From assembly GCF_001638985.1 (NCBI RefSeq), contig NW_017265138.1:124001-188000 (forward strand): DNA of 64,000 nt. Reading direction: 5' to 3'. Below, in pieces: positions 49,026 to 60,400 of this stretch; position 1 is the first letter of the stretch, and the number at the start of each line of letters is the position of its first letter. The position numbers and the translations under genes were made by a program. The notes below the pieces were generated by a model. That model did not search any database. It was not told the origin of the DNA and was given only the letters and a program-made list of their open reading frames with translations. Origin of the DNA: Phycomyces blakesleeanus NRRL 1555(-) (lineage: Eukaryota > Mucoromycota > Mucoromycetes > Mucorales > Phycomycetaceae).

Positions 49026-50285
49026 TTATTCAATTAATGCAGCATAATGACGAGTAAGTTGCCGTCGGGGAGCAGCATACCCGTGGCGATCACACTTGTC
49101 GATCTCCAACCGCACAAGTCTACACAATTCACCTGCTACTAACCCCCGTTTGATGGTCAGCCAACCCTCCAAGAGGTCTACTAGTAAAGCACGTTTGACG
49201 GAACGGAGATGGTCATCCGATAACAGTTCACATGTACGTTGGACAGCACATTCTACATGACTCTCACTCAGAATCTTTCCAATAAAGGCAGCTCCCATCA
49301 GATCAAAGCAGGCCGAAATGCTGTGAAGGGTGTGTAAGAGTGATGACTGCCGGTTCTGACGGACCAGGGATGGCAGCCGTGGGTGTTCACACACACTTGA
49401 CTGGCGACACGCTGCACCGAACACCATATTGTAGAGCACTAATGGGTCATGCTGCTGGTTCATGGCTAGTAACTTATACCCCGTGTACTCCAGAAACGCC
49501 TTGATGTTGTCTGCTAGGGTATAAGTTATCTCGCGACAGTAGGACGGAAACGCTGCATCCAAACGAGTCAATAGTCGGACAATCATGGCTGCCAAGGCAC
49601 GGTTATTTGAAGAAGCGTGTGTGCACGCCAATCGGACAGGAGAGCGGGAAAGGGCCGCAACAAACACCGCGTGATGAAATATTACATCCACAGCGCTGCG
49701 TATGCGGTTGCGGATGTCAATGTCTTCGATAAGAACGTACTTGTGCTTGTACGACGAAATGCCACGGATGATGCGTTGATGTAGACGCTCTTCTCGCTGC
49801 ATCAGATCGCTAAAGAGCTTGTTGTCATATGTGATCGTCGTCAATAGAAATTCATTCTCGTCATCGTCGTACGGTAGTTGGGCTGGAAGTGGTTCCAGAT
49901 CAGCCGAAAGCGGGCTTCTATCAGTGCCGAGCATGAATGGTTCTAGGGCCGTAGGAGATGTCAAGAGTCGTTGGGAAGACGTTTCTGGTCCGTGTGGGTA
50001 TTGTAGTGTATAGACTCTTGTCTGAAGTGACAACTGACACGACAGAGATTCCAGTGCAATCAGCGCTGCTCTACACTGAACCTTCATTGTCGTTTCTGCA
50101 CTAGGGGTCACCTCAAACTTCCATCGGGTGTGAATCGTGTCCATTGCAAAGAAGCGTATGTCCCTCGACACTTGTAGCAGCTGCCACAAGTCTCCCAGGT
50201 CCAAGTATCGTCGGAGAACATAGAGTAGGAGCTCATTAGGTAATGCCATGAGAGCACTCTGCTCACCATTCGACTGCTTCAACAT
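49026..50285 (-). CDS. F-box-like protein, about 419 residues
   Basis: Single exon. Near the N-terminus (about 14-55) an F-box is visible: ALPNELLLYVLRRYLDLGDL, then WQLLQVSRDIRFFAMD. The remainder is mostly helical (for example LACTHASSNNRALAAMIVRL, HSISACFDLMGAAFIGKIL) without repeats that I can name. F-box proteins link substrates to Skp1-Cul1 ubiquitin ligases; the partner is unknown. I chose the ATG at 50285 (MLKQSNGEQS) because the frame farther upstream (to 50387) encodes only Phe/Ser/Leu from a pyrimidine-rich leader and is probably 5' UTR. GC content is clearly higher than in the flanks. The PPR gene lies upstream on the same strand, 200 bp away. Confidence 0.72.
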   Translation of the reverse strand: MLKQSNGEQSALMALPNELLLYVLRRYLDLGDLWQLLQVSRDIRFFAMDTIHTRWKFEVTPSAETTMKVQCRAALIALESLSCQLSLQTRVYTLQYPHGPETSSQRLLTSPTALEPFMLGTDRSPLSADLEPLPAQLPYDDDENEFLLTTITYDNKLFSDLMQREERLHQRIIRGISSYKHKYVLIEDIDIRNRIRSAVDVIFHHAVFVAALSRSPVRLACTHASSNNRALAAMIVRLLTRLDAAFPSYCREITYTLADNIKAFLEYTGYKLLAMNQQHDPLVLYNMVFGAACRQSSVCEHPRLPSLVRQNRQSSLLHTLHSISACFDLMGAAFIGKILSESHVECAVQRTCELLSDDHLRSVKRALLVDLLEGWLTIKRGLVAGELCRLVRLEIDKCDRHGYAAPRRQLTRHYAALIE

Positions 50286-50485
50286 GAGGACGTAAGTGAT
50301 AATAAAGAAAGAAGAAGAAGAAAAAAAAGAGGAAGAAAAAAAAAGGGGAAAAAGAGGGAGAAGAAGAACCCCTTTAATGGGGGCCATGATGATGATTTTT
50401 TTAAGGTGAACACGGGGCTAGTCCTTACTTCATCACATGCCCTTGGAATATATGGAGAGAGAGAGAGAGAGAGAAATACGCTCAC

Positions 50486-52372
50486 TTATGTACAGCGGTT
50501 CTTTATTGACTGATACGCACGCTTCAACGCATCCGACGTCAGCACAAACCCACTCGCGTCCAACTCCTGCACCACCTCTGCCCCCACAACCCAGTCTCGC
50601 CTTAAATGACACTCATCTAACAACAACATCCATGTATCCTTTGTGGGATTCACATCCATGGCACGCATTCGCTTTACGCACACCATCGCATCCTGTAATC
50701 GAGATGCCCGCAAGAAGCTCACAATCATAAAGTGGAATGCCGCTCGATCAGGTTTCTGATCACTTCTCAACATCGTCTGAAAGGTCTGCATTGCCTTTGG
50801 AAGATCCATTGTCTCTGCATAGCCCTGTAACATATTTGTGTAGGTGTGTACTGTGGGGTGGAAATTGTATGGTGGGGATTTGAGGATATCAAGTGTACGT
50901 TCGGCTTCACGCATGTTCTGTGCCTTGACCCACCAATTTAGCATTGCATTAAAAGTGTAGATATTTGGTCGCATTCCGGCCGTTGTCAGCATCTGTAGAC
51001 TCTCCTGGGCTGAGCTGGGCTGTTTGGATGACAAGACTGCTTCAATCATGGTAGTAAAGGTGATCGTGTCAGGGTTTAATTGAAGTTTCTGCATGTCTGT
51101 CATCACAGCGGCAGCAGAAGCATGGTCATTTGCTTTGATAAATCCCTTGAGTAAGGTGTTAAAAGTGACCATGTCTGGCTGGATAGACGATTTGAGCATT
51201 TGGTCGTACAGCAGCTTGGCAGCCTCCATTTCACGGTTGATCACTAATCCGTCAATCATTGTGTTCAGGACCACATCATTTAGTTTCATAGATGGGCTCT
51301 TTTGGATTTCGTTAAACACATGGAAGGCTTTGGCGGTCTGCCGAGCTTTAAAGTACACTTTGATAAGCTGTGTATAGATAGTGATATCAAGCTCGTGACC
51401 ATTCTTTAATGTTTCCTGGATGATCTTTTCTGCACTAGCGACATCACGCCGGTGTGTAAATACAGTCAGCATCGTCGAGCAGACAAAAGTGCTCGGCTTG
51501 ACACCCGCATTCACCATATCCTCATAAATGCTCTGGGCTACCTTGATCTGCCGAGAGTCTACAAATCCACGCAGCAGGATTCCATATGTCGAAAGATCCA
51601 ATTTCCGTGATTTCTGAGCCAAATAAAGACGACGGACGTCCTCTGCTCTCTTTTCGCCAAACAAGTGGATCAGATTGGTGTCCAGAATACGTGTGGTTGT
51701 GAATCCGTGATCGCTAATCAGTGCTTTGGCTGTCTCGACAATTGTTGCATTATGAGGCATGCATCGTCGCATGGTGCGTTCAAAGTCGCGGATACTAGGT
51801 ACCACATCTCCTCTGACCATCTTCTTGACCAGCTCGGCTGCACTTTGAGTGTCTCCGACCATAATGTATGTGGCCAGGATCACATTGAATGATCCCACAC
51901 TAAGTGGAATGCCTTTTTGCTGGAATTCTCCCTTGTACATGTTGAGGATGTCGTTGTACTTGGATTGGTACAACTTGACCATAAAATAATCGTTGTACTC
52001 GAGGATAGACCACTGATGATCTAGTTTGCGCATGTCTTCTATTATTTCCAAAACTAGATCTTCTACACCCCATTGTTTCGTGTGCCATAATTCAGCTCGG
52101 ATCGTTACAAAGTCTTCGCGGCTCAACTTTTGCCAGGTCTCGGGCTCGTCTCTTTTGAGTTTCTCGTAACTAGGCCAGGCACTTGTGATATCTGTTTGTA
52201 TCTGGTGTCTATAATGTTGTAATGTATCTACTGGATCGACCATTGTAGACATTCCATACATAATCCCTATGCGGGGACGATAAATCGAACATTGTGTGAT
52301 GCTTGGGCGAGTAACCAAAGTGAGTTGATGGCGGAAAGGTGTTATTAATCGGCGCATTGGAAATATTTTCAA
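50486..52372 (-). CDS. Pentatricopeptide repeat (PPR) protein, probably mitochondrial
   Basis: Single exon, 628 residues. The first 40 residues are rich in Arg/Thr/Pro and lack acidic residues (RRLITPFRHQLTLVTRPS), consistent with a mitochondrial presequence. From about 150 on there are at least nine degenerate 35-residue PPR units, e.g. STYGILLRGFVDSRQIKVAQ, VVLNTMIDGLVINREMEAAK, VTFNTLLKGFIKANDHASAA, ITFTTMIEAVLSSKQPSSAQ, YTFNAMLNWWVKAQNMREAE and HTYTNMLQGYAETMDLPKAM. PPR proteins bind organellar RNA in a sequence-specific way and act in its processing, stability or translation. No catalytic add-on domain is seen. A start at the sixth residue (MRRLIT) is also possible. Confidence 0.9.
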   Translation of the reverse strand: MKIFPMRRLITPFRHQLTLVTRPSITQCSIYRPRIGIMYGMSTMVDPVDTLQHYRHQIQTDITSAWPSYEKLKRDEPETWQKLSREDFVTIRAELWHTKQWGVEDLVLEIIEDMRKLDHQWSILEYNDYFMVKLYQSKYNDILNMYKGEFQQKGIPLSVGSFNVILATYIMVGDTQSAAELVKKMVRGDVVPSIRDFERTMRRCMPHNATIVETAKALISDHGFTTTRILDTNLIHLFGEKRAEDVRRLYLAQKSRKLDLSTYGILLRGFVDSRQIKVAQSIYEDMVNAGVKPSTFVCSTMLTVFTHRRDVASAEKIIQETLKNGHELDITIYTQLIKVYFKARQTAKAFHVFNEIQKSPSMKLNDVVLNTMIDGLVINREMEAAKLLYDQMLKSSIQPDMVTFNTLLKGFIKANDHASAAAVMTDMQKLQLNPDTITFTTMIEAVLSSKQPSSAQESLQMLTTAGMRPNIYTFNAMLNWWVKAQNMREAERTLDILKSPPYNFHPTVHTYTNMLQGYAETMDLPKAMQTFQTMLRSDQKPDRAAFHFMIVSFLRASRLQDAMVCVKRMRAMDVNPTKDTWMLLLDECHLRRDWVVGAEVVQELDASGFVLTSDALKRAYQSIKNRCT

Positions 52373-54259
52373 GGTGTTTACAAAGAATCGTGCACCTTTT
52401 CTTCTTCTTTTCTTTATGCCTTTCCTTTTTACTTTTTTTTTTTACTTTCGACCCCTTGCTTGTTTTTTCTATAAACTCCTCCCAATCAAGGTGGTGGCTA
52501 AGCTCTCAGCAGGAACAAAAAAAAAAGAGGGGTAAAAAAAAAAAAAAAAACGAACAACCCTTCTCCCCCCCCCCCCCTACTGTGGGCAAGAGCGGACAAA
52601 CAACGAGGGTTTAATTGTTCAATGTGACGTTGATCTAGTCATTACAGTGTGTACATTACCTATGTATTCAAGCTTTGTTTGAGACCCTATAGATATGTAA
52701 AGTCTTTTTTGTTTTATAAAGTACCCAAAAGAATGCCTTGGGGTTTTTTTTAAAAGGGAGGTGGGGGTTAAGGAGTGGAGGGGGAGTTAATTTTGAGTTA
52801 AATATTCAAAAGTATCGATTTATTTCTATAAATCAAAATAGTAAAGTAATATGTTTGCGTAAAGCATATAAAGGCCAACGATAAATAGATGTTAGAATCA
52901 CAAGCTATATACGCTGCAATTTCTTAAAGCACAATTGAAGAAGAAGAAGGAAAGGGTAATTTATTGGGACCAATGTTGGATATGGCATAATAATGTTATT
53001 GTTATTATTACAAGGCAGATTGAATAAAAATTAGTGTATTTATTGATGATAGGTTTTATCATTTATTTTATATACGGTCCTTCTAATGGCATTACATACA
53101 AAAAGCAAGCAATTTGATGTCGTGGAGATCTTGCGAACTTGATCATTCTTTCAGAATTACAATGACATCAAATTGCTTGCTTTGATACCTGTGCACCTAG
53201 GCTAGACTCTACACATTCTTATACATCTATGGAAGAAAGAACCAAAGAAAAGTATGTAAAAGGTTCGTTTAGACTCAAGTAATATATATAAAAAGTGGCA
53301 TTTTGGATTGAAAGACTCTTTGATTAAATTAAATTTTAGGAAAACTAGAAGCGCAGATTTTTACATATTTCTGATATAATTATTATTATTATTATTTATG
53401 CAAGTTTCTCCAATTTGATGCATCAAGTCGTCACTGTGATTAATATATTTATGTATCTATTTATTTACTTATATTTCACCTTGCTTTCTTGGTTACTCTT
53501 TTACTGTAACTCTTTTTTTTTATAGCTATAATTATATGTCTTTTAGATATTGATGAGCGAATATTGCATTACAAAAGGATATCATTCAGATAAAGCACCA
53601 TGTATTTTATTGAATAATAATAATAGCCAATCCTCAACCTTCTCCCCCTCTTTCTTTCTTTCTTTTTTGCTCATTTTATCGAACCATTGGATGGCCGGAT
53701 TCAGCACAAAGTCACGGTTTTGCCGGGCCAGTTTGTGTCACAGTAATGATGTAGAATGAAATACAGGGTCTTCTTTTTTATTTTTTATTTTTGAATCGTC
53801 TTATGGGATATCTAAAAAGGAGTACACCAATATAAGTATTATATACCTCATTAAGACAAATAAGCTTATTAGGATACATAAGCAAAGCAAGAGTTTATAT
53901 TCAACAAAAAGACGCAATAAATCAATGAAAAGCGGCACGTGTCCTGTACATTTATATTTATTGTGTTTCTGTATCTATTGTGTATACATATATATATATA
54001 TATATATTTTTGGGGGGGGGAAGGTAAAAAGCGCGGCGGCTCGGTCTTTTGAGCGGATTTTCACTGTCAGATAAAGCATAACGAGCGCCTTTAGATACCA
54101 TCCACGTAACAAAATAAAAGAAGGAACAAGCCAAGCCAAGCCAAACCAAGCCAAAAAGAATAAATAAATAAAAAAAGTCTACCGGTTTATCCTCTTTCTT
54201 TCTTTCTTTCTCCCCTCTCTCTTTCTCTCTATCTATCTTTATTTCTTAATTTAATCTAA
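52373..54259. other. Intergenic between divergent PPR and Apd1-like genes
   Basis: About 1.9 kb. Homopolymers (A18 at 52533-52550, C13 at 52565-52577), AT and pyrimidine-rich tracts and the hairpin at 53101-53184 were seen. The end next to 54260 is a long pyrimidine-rich leader (CTTT repeats), typical of promoters here. No gene recognised; the frame at 53550-53759 is not convincing. Confidence 0.45.
53101..53184. repeat. Perfect 20-bp-stem hairpin
   Basis: The left arm AAAGCAAGCAATTTGATGTC (about 53101-53120) is exactly complementary to the right arm GACATCAAATTGCTTGCTTT (about 53165-53184), with a loop of about 44 nt that has no strong pairing. A perfect stem of this length and balanced composition is not expected by chance in AT-rich spacer DNA. 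It could be a small RNA precursor, a short MITE or a regulatory palindrome. Confidence 0.85.
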
Positions 54260-55297
54260 ATGTCATTCTATCTTCGTAAAGGCCTCTCTTTTCTGGGTGT
54301 AGAAGACAAGTCAGCCTATCCACCAGCTGAGCTGTTGGCAGACGATGATTGTCTTAGCTGCCAAGATCCATGTGCCGAACACAAGCCATACCCATCTAGT
54401 CTCAAGATCGACCAAAACCTTCCACTGGTTGGCTCAGTCAAACCCTACGGTCGCCATATCATCATCAGCACAGGAAAGTCAGACTGGCCCTCAAAGATCG
54501 AAAAGGATACCGGATCCCTGGCACATGCTCTTCGGATAGCCGAGGACAAACAGCCCACGCAATTGCGCAACTTTGTTACGAATGCGTCCTTGGTTGCAAC
54601 CGAGTCTAGTGTTCCTAATGGCCACGATGTGGTTGTGTTGCCGGACAACATATACTTGTCAAACGTGACTCCAGAGAATGCCCTGGACTTCTGGGAGATC
54701 TTTATCAACACTCCTCTTCCACTGGGCGAAAATCCCGAAAAACCCAATTATGAACAGGCTGCCTCAAAAGGCATCACTGTTAAGCAAAATCCCTATGAGT
54801 CAATGATTATGATTTGCTCCCACCGAAAGAGAGACAAGGCATGTGGTATCACTGCCCCAATCCTGGCAGATGAGTTTGAGCATATCTTGAGAGACAAGGA
54901 TATTAGTGAAACTGGACCGGGAAGTATTGTTGTTTGGATGGTCAGTCACGTAGGAGGTAAGAATTTTAAATAATAATTATTATAATCGTCAGAGTATCCC
55001 ATCTATCTATCTATGCATGTATCCATGCATAAATATACACCTTAAGGATTTTTTGTGGATACTAAAAAAAAAAACAACAAAAATTTTATGCAATTGATTG
55101 TAGGACATAAATATGCTGGTAATGTTATATGTTATACTCAACAAGGCACCTGTGGTGTGTGGTATGGTCGAGTAGCAACATGCGATTGCAACCCCATCAT
55201 TGAAGAAACCATCTTGAAGGGAAAAATCATCAAGGAGCTCTACCGTGGATCAATGGATCACAGCTTTGACAAGAAGCTTCATCCTCTCAAGTGGTAG
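54260..55297 (+). CDS. Apd1-like sucrase/ferredoxin-family protein
   Basis: Two exons, 54260-54956 and 55104-55297 (intron splits a Gly codon), 296 residues. The family (Suc_Fer-like; yeast Apd1 and Aim32) has a thioredoxin-like ferredoxin fold binding a [2Fe-2S] cluster with two Cys and two His. Candidate ligands seen: Cys186 and Cys195 (ICSHRKRDKACG) and His230 and His234 (SHVGGHKYAGN, an H-x3-H). Near the N-terminus there is CLSCQDPCAEH, also typical. Known phenotype of Apd1: sensitivity to redox-active drugs and sodium/hydroxyurea stress; exact reaction unknown. The protein is close to Apd1 in length (316). The long pyrimidine-rich leader before the ATG supports the start. Confidence 0.88.
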
Positions 55298-55680
55298 AAT
55301 TTTAACCACCTGTATTACTACTAATAGTAGTAATGTGCTTATTTTTTTTATTTATTTATTTTTTTATTTAGTCTGTAAAATTATGTATATTTAAAATGAT
55401 CAAAAGTATTTTGGTACAAAAAAATAAAATAAAACAGAAAATTGAAATAAGAAATGGTCTTTTTATGTTTTTTTTTGGAGATATTTGATAATGAAAAATA
55501 TGAGATTAAATGATGATATTAACAGGTACAGGTTAAATAAATAATTGAAACATTAAATAGGTATTCAAAGCTCCTTTTTTTTGTGCTGTTTTTTTTTAAA
55601 AAGAAATTACTGGATTTTTGGATTTTGTTGGGATTAGTAAAGAAAGAAGAAGTTTTAAAGAAAAGAAAGAAAAGGAAGGT
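55298..55680. other. Intergenic between convergent Apd1-like and MADS genes
   Basis: 380 bases of AT-rich sequence containing the 3' ends of both genes, with a TTTA-rich tract (55337-55370) and a T9-A5 run (55588-55601). No gene seen. Confidence 0.4.
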
Positions 55681-57167
55681 TTATGATGGCTTTGGGTGCT
55701 TTGAAAATAAAGGTCTTTCTGTTTTCCAATCAAACGGAGGTTCGATAGTATTGGAAATTGGCGATGTAAAAGGACTAGGTATCCCACTATGTGTGTAGAA
55801 ATCTGACAAACCCGACCCTGCTGGCTGTTGCTGATGTGAGCTACATGACGACCGTGATGGATGTCCTTTCTCATTTCTCTTTTTGTTGGTGCTATGGTTA
55901 AGAGATTGAGTTTCGGCCATCATTGTTCGTTTTCTGGACAATATTTGGTCAGATCTGCTGCTTTTATCCCTAGAATTGGCATCACCATCCCCATTTTTCC
56001 CATCACACTCGAGTTCAGTTTTTATCGGATGCTGGAAGCCATGAGATGGCTGTGGTTGGTAATTGATGGTCGGATTACATAACTCTTGGCACATTGTGTT
56101 TGCTGTTATGGATGGCGTGGGCCACGGAAGAGTTTGTGAGATTCCAGTTTGGTAAGAAGAAGAAGAAGATGATGATGATGGCGTTGCACTAGAGTGATAA
56201 TTCGATCCAGACTAACAAGATACGATTATCAAGTTAATTCATTTTAGTATTTTTGGGTAAATATAGATATAGATATACCTGTTGCATGTATCCATGATAA
56301 GGGTGTGGTGTTGAATATTGTGGGTTCTGGAATTGATAGTTGGAGTGCATACTGGCTTGGTGGTAATTGTAGCCAGTGTTTTGGTGGGATGATCTTGAAT
56401 CGGAGGAATAATAAGACATTACAGGGTAACCGTAGGGAGTGATCTGATGTTGTGCTGTGTTTTGATAAGATTGTGTTTGTGCTTGTGCTTGTGCTTGTAC
56501 TTGTGGGTGTGGATATGAAACAGAAAACTCTTGGGTTATCAGAGAAGTAGTGGATCGTATACTACGGGAATCGTCGTTGTCTTGAGCCAATGTTATCTCA
56601 TTGCTCGTTGACTCTTCCTGATTTTCTTTGGATTGTGGGGGTGTTTTAAACTAAAATCATTATTTTCATAATATATATATATATATATATTTCTGGGATA
56701 TGAGTATTGTAGAGCCGAGACACAAACAAATAGCAAACAAACTTACGTCTTCATTTGATTTGACCTCGTGTGGTTTATGTTTGTTCTAATACACACAGTG
56801 TGAGTATAGAATCCCAATATTCATTGCTGATATTTATGCTTTACCTCTGCATACTTGTTTAATACGGTATCAATGTCCGTGTTTGAGTACTCGATTAGTT
56901 TACCGCTGACATTATTGAATACCACGAGTGCAACATCACAGTTGCATAGGACACTAAGTTCGTATGCTTTTTTGACCAAGCCGTGTTTTCGCTTGAGAAA
57001 TGTGACCTTTTTTTATATATATATTTTTTAGTTAGTCAGTTAAAGTTTTTGTAAGAATTGATTTTGTGCAAAATCTATACAGGTGAAAATATTGATTAAT
57101 AATCGATATTTACCTGTCTATTACGATCATCCATAATTGGGTTTATTTGGATTTTTTTTCGTCCCAT
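55681..57167 (-). CDS. MADS-box transcription factor, MEF2/Rlm1 type
   Basis: Five exons on the minus strand: 57167-57114, 57006-56845, 56785-56747, 56650-56279, 56211-55681, all in phase 0, giving 385 residues. Residues 1-72 are a MEF2-class MADS box: [70 protein letters not shown] short MEF2-like extension follows ([13 protein letters not shown]). The rest is a Gln/Tyr/Ser-rich low-complexity activation-type region with an (AQ)n stretch. Fungal MEF2-type factors (Rlm1) act downstream of the cell-wall-integrity MAP kinase; Ser-Pro sites here would fit, but this is inference. The acceptor of exon 2 lies after a seven-A run. Confidence 0.93.
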
Positions 57168-57370
57168 TGTTAAATTTGAAAAATATTAATAATAATAATA
57201 ATTGTTTGAATAAGCTATATACATATAAAGATTAGTTTGACAGTTCTATAGTAACACAGTACAAGGCCAGTGCGTAGAAAACAATGAGGAGTGTAGCCTT
57301 TTTCTTATTATTTTTAATGTCGGTGTTTTTTTTTTTCATTTTAAAAAATATTGCTCTATTTTATTTTGGT

Positions 57371-57419
57371 TGTCGTCTGCCGTCTGCCGTGTGCCGTATG
57401 TCGTCTGTCGTTTGCCGTT
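57371..57419 (+). repeat. Degenerate 7-bp tandem repeat, seven copies
   Basis: Seven consecutive copies of TGYCGTN (TGTCGTC, TGCCGTC, TGCCGTG, TGCCGTA, TGTCGTC, TGTCGTT, TGCCGTT), about 200 bp upstream of the MADS-box gene start on the opposite side. Positions 1, 2 and 4-6 are invariant. This may be a clustered binding-site array or a decaying minisatellite. Confidence 0.85.
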
Positions 57420-60400
57420 GTCTTTATTTTATATTGCGTATATATCTTAAGGCGGAGGTATTGTTCCTTTATTTTTTATTTTATTTTATTTTTGCTTTAA
57501 ATGAGGGAAACACAGTCTCACCTTCAATACAGCTCTAGTAGTAAAAGAAATTTAATTGTTCAAGATGATGTGTATAAAGGAAAAAGAGAAGAAGACTGCC
57601 TGACAAAAAAGAAAAAATCAAATAAAACTTTTTTTTATAGCCTTTAACGGACAGTTGCTTGTGTGATTGGACATGAAGTTGATTCCATAAAAAGTCCTCC
57701 GATTCGGAAGGTTAAAAAAAATCGTTGTTATCAATCCTTATTTTATATGCTCGATTTATTCTATTCTATCTTATTAAATTCGGTTCAATTCAGTTCAATT
57801 CAGTTCGGTTGCTTTTGGCTGGTGTTACAATGTAGCACTAGAAGATTTTGTTGTAATATATAAATGCTTTTTACCTTAATCAAGCAAAAGATAATATATG
57901 TATACGCCTATAAAAATACTACTGAATAATAATAAAGAAGCCTTAACTGGTTCAATTGAGCGTACCTTTTTTTTTTGCTTTACTTTACTTTGTTTTGTCA
58001 AGTCGATGGTCATTCGATATATCTGATAACAATCTGTTTGAGCATTACATTTATATAAGCATATCTACATATCCACATATACACTAACCTAATTTTAATT
58101 GTATTATTTTATTTACCAAATTAGAAACAATAAGAACCAGTTCTTGGTTATCTGCAGTCATTTTTGGTTTCAGATTGGCTGAAGAAAAGAAAAGAAAAAA
58201 AAATACAAATATGTTCTCACGGTCAAAAGAAACTATTTCTCCTCAACCAATCGAATCTTCTAGTGTTCCACGGTACCAATGGTCAGGACTTTCAATTTTA
58301 TTCCGTACTTTAAACATTTAAGATTACGACAATTTAATTGGCCGCATTTTTTTTTAAAAAAAATTATTTTGAAGATTTTTATTGGTTAAAAAAAAAAGTG
58401 GCAACTTTTACTGTGGTCAGTGCCCCCAACGAAAAATCTTGTTTTTGCCTTTTATTTTTTTTTAACCATTATTAATGATGTATATATATACATATAAATG
58501 AAGGCTAGCAAGATTATTTTATACCTATGAACTTTCAAAAAAAAAGTTGAAGGAAAACAAGGAAAGGACCCTAAAAGAACCCTATCCTTTCATCGGTTTA
58601 ATAATAACCCCATACACGTGAAAGACTTGGTTCTGACACAAGAGGTTATGGTCAACGTTATAAAGGAATAAACATTCAAATCCAACGTCAGCCTCAACCC
58701 TTGATGCCCCGAATAACACGTTTTGACACATGTGTATGGTAAACCAAAAATATAAAGAAAGAAAGAAGAAACAATTTCTGTAATCAAAGTTACGTTAAGA
58801 TTACATTGAGTTTTTCTTTTCTTTTCTTATAAAATGGTTTCTCAAAATATGCTTAATGATACTTTTTTTTTTTCATTTGGTTGACACAGCAACAGCAACA
58901 GTTCTGATTGAACGAGTGGATCATCGTCGTTTTTTTTCTATTGAAACATTATTGTGGCATGAAGAACAAAATCATAATCACCAAAGATTTTAATGAATAC
59001 CAATAGCAATAGCAATGAAATATGCTTATATAATTGGCGATGCAGAATGGGATCGCGACCTCGGACCTGATGGTTTTACACGACTATGAATCTGGTCTTT
59101 GAACCAACCACCTAGTATTATGGAAAGTACAGACAACACAGTACTGGTTCATATTCAAGACTTGAACCATAAGTATGCGTACAAACAATTGGCCTTGTCT
59201 GTTATGCTTTCTTTAGTAATGTGTTTCTCTATCATATGAACATGGGTAGACTAGAAGCCATATCGATGCTGACTGGATAGAATCATTTCTTTGTTTTATG
59301 CTTTCTTTTTTTCGATAAAAACAGCAAGACGTTTTCATTGGAAAATCATTCAAAAGGATAGATTTTGAAACCCCACAACCATTTTATAGAACAATTTATT
59401 AAATGCAAAACATAAACTTTGTATGCAATAGAAAGTGCGTGTATGATACTGGTATCCAGCATTACAGGAAGATGTTCCTGGAATACAAAAATTATAACTT
59501 GTGTAGATAAACACTTTACATCTCTTTATTATCTTTATAATTCTACTCAAATGAAATATGCAAAATATGCCCAATTTGAATGGTGGTTTTCTCGATTGTT
59601 TTTTTTTTTTTGTTTTGCGTAAAATAAAAAATAAAGTAAATTGACCAATTAAATTGACGCGATTTGAAATATTAAAGAGCCTATGAAATTTGAAATTGCG
59701 AAAATCAGTCTTTTCTTTTTCTTTATCAATTAGATCTCAAAGAAACCCTTTGTCTTTCTTTTCTTCTTTTGAGTATTCAATTGGTAAAGGCCTGGTATTT
59801 TCTTTTAAAGAAATTAGATGGTAATAATTATATACAAGATAAATTCGTAGGTATCCATAAATATTTCAACTTTACCTACTAGAGTTTTTTGACTATTAAA
59901 AAAAATAGTCTAATCTAATCTATGATTCAAAAGTCAAACAGTCATTACATTTTGTGTTAGAATGAAAAAAAAAAATCCAAAGCAGTAATCAATGGACCAA
60001 TGGTAAGTGCAGTAAGAATATTAAACTAAAATAAAAATGTCATATAGAGAGGATTCAGGTACAGATCCGTTTCTCCAGTTGAAATATGTTTATATAATTA
60101 TTTTTCTTTGTTTAATAAAAAAAAAAGTAAACTTGAATTACCCATGAATTCTGGATATTCAATTAAACTTTAGAAATCGAAATAAATGATTTATCTTTTT
60201 TGAGAAGACAATTAATCTTGTCAATTTGCTTAGTCTTGAAATTCATGAGCCTAATGTTTCATATTACTAATTAATTAATTAATTCATTCATTCATTTATT
60301 CATTTTTTTTATAGATTGTGCCTTGGACCCTTTGCTGTTCAGACGTATGGGTCGGGAATCCACGGGTTAATTTTCCCTTCAAATCTACAAGGATCGAAAG

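Noticed and set aside
54445..54747. Antisense frame within the Apd1-like gene
   Set aside because: Shadow of the conserved plus-strand protein.
58117..58161. Exon-like piece on the minus strand (ATG, 15 codons, good donor GTAAAT)
   Set aside because: It looks like a first exon (MTADNQELVLIVSNL), but no second exon could be found leftward, so no gene was called.
58911..59090. Short protein-like plus-strand stretches (VLIERVDHRRFFSIETLLWH and MKYAYIIGDAEWDRDLGPDG)
   Set aside because: Too short and not joinable; possibly remnants of a decayed gene.
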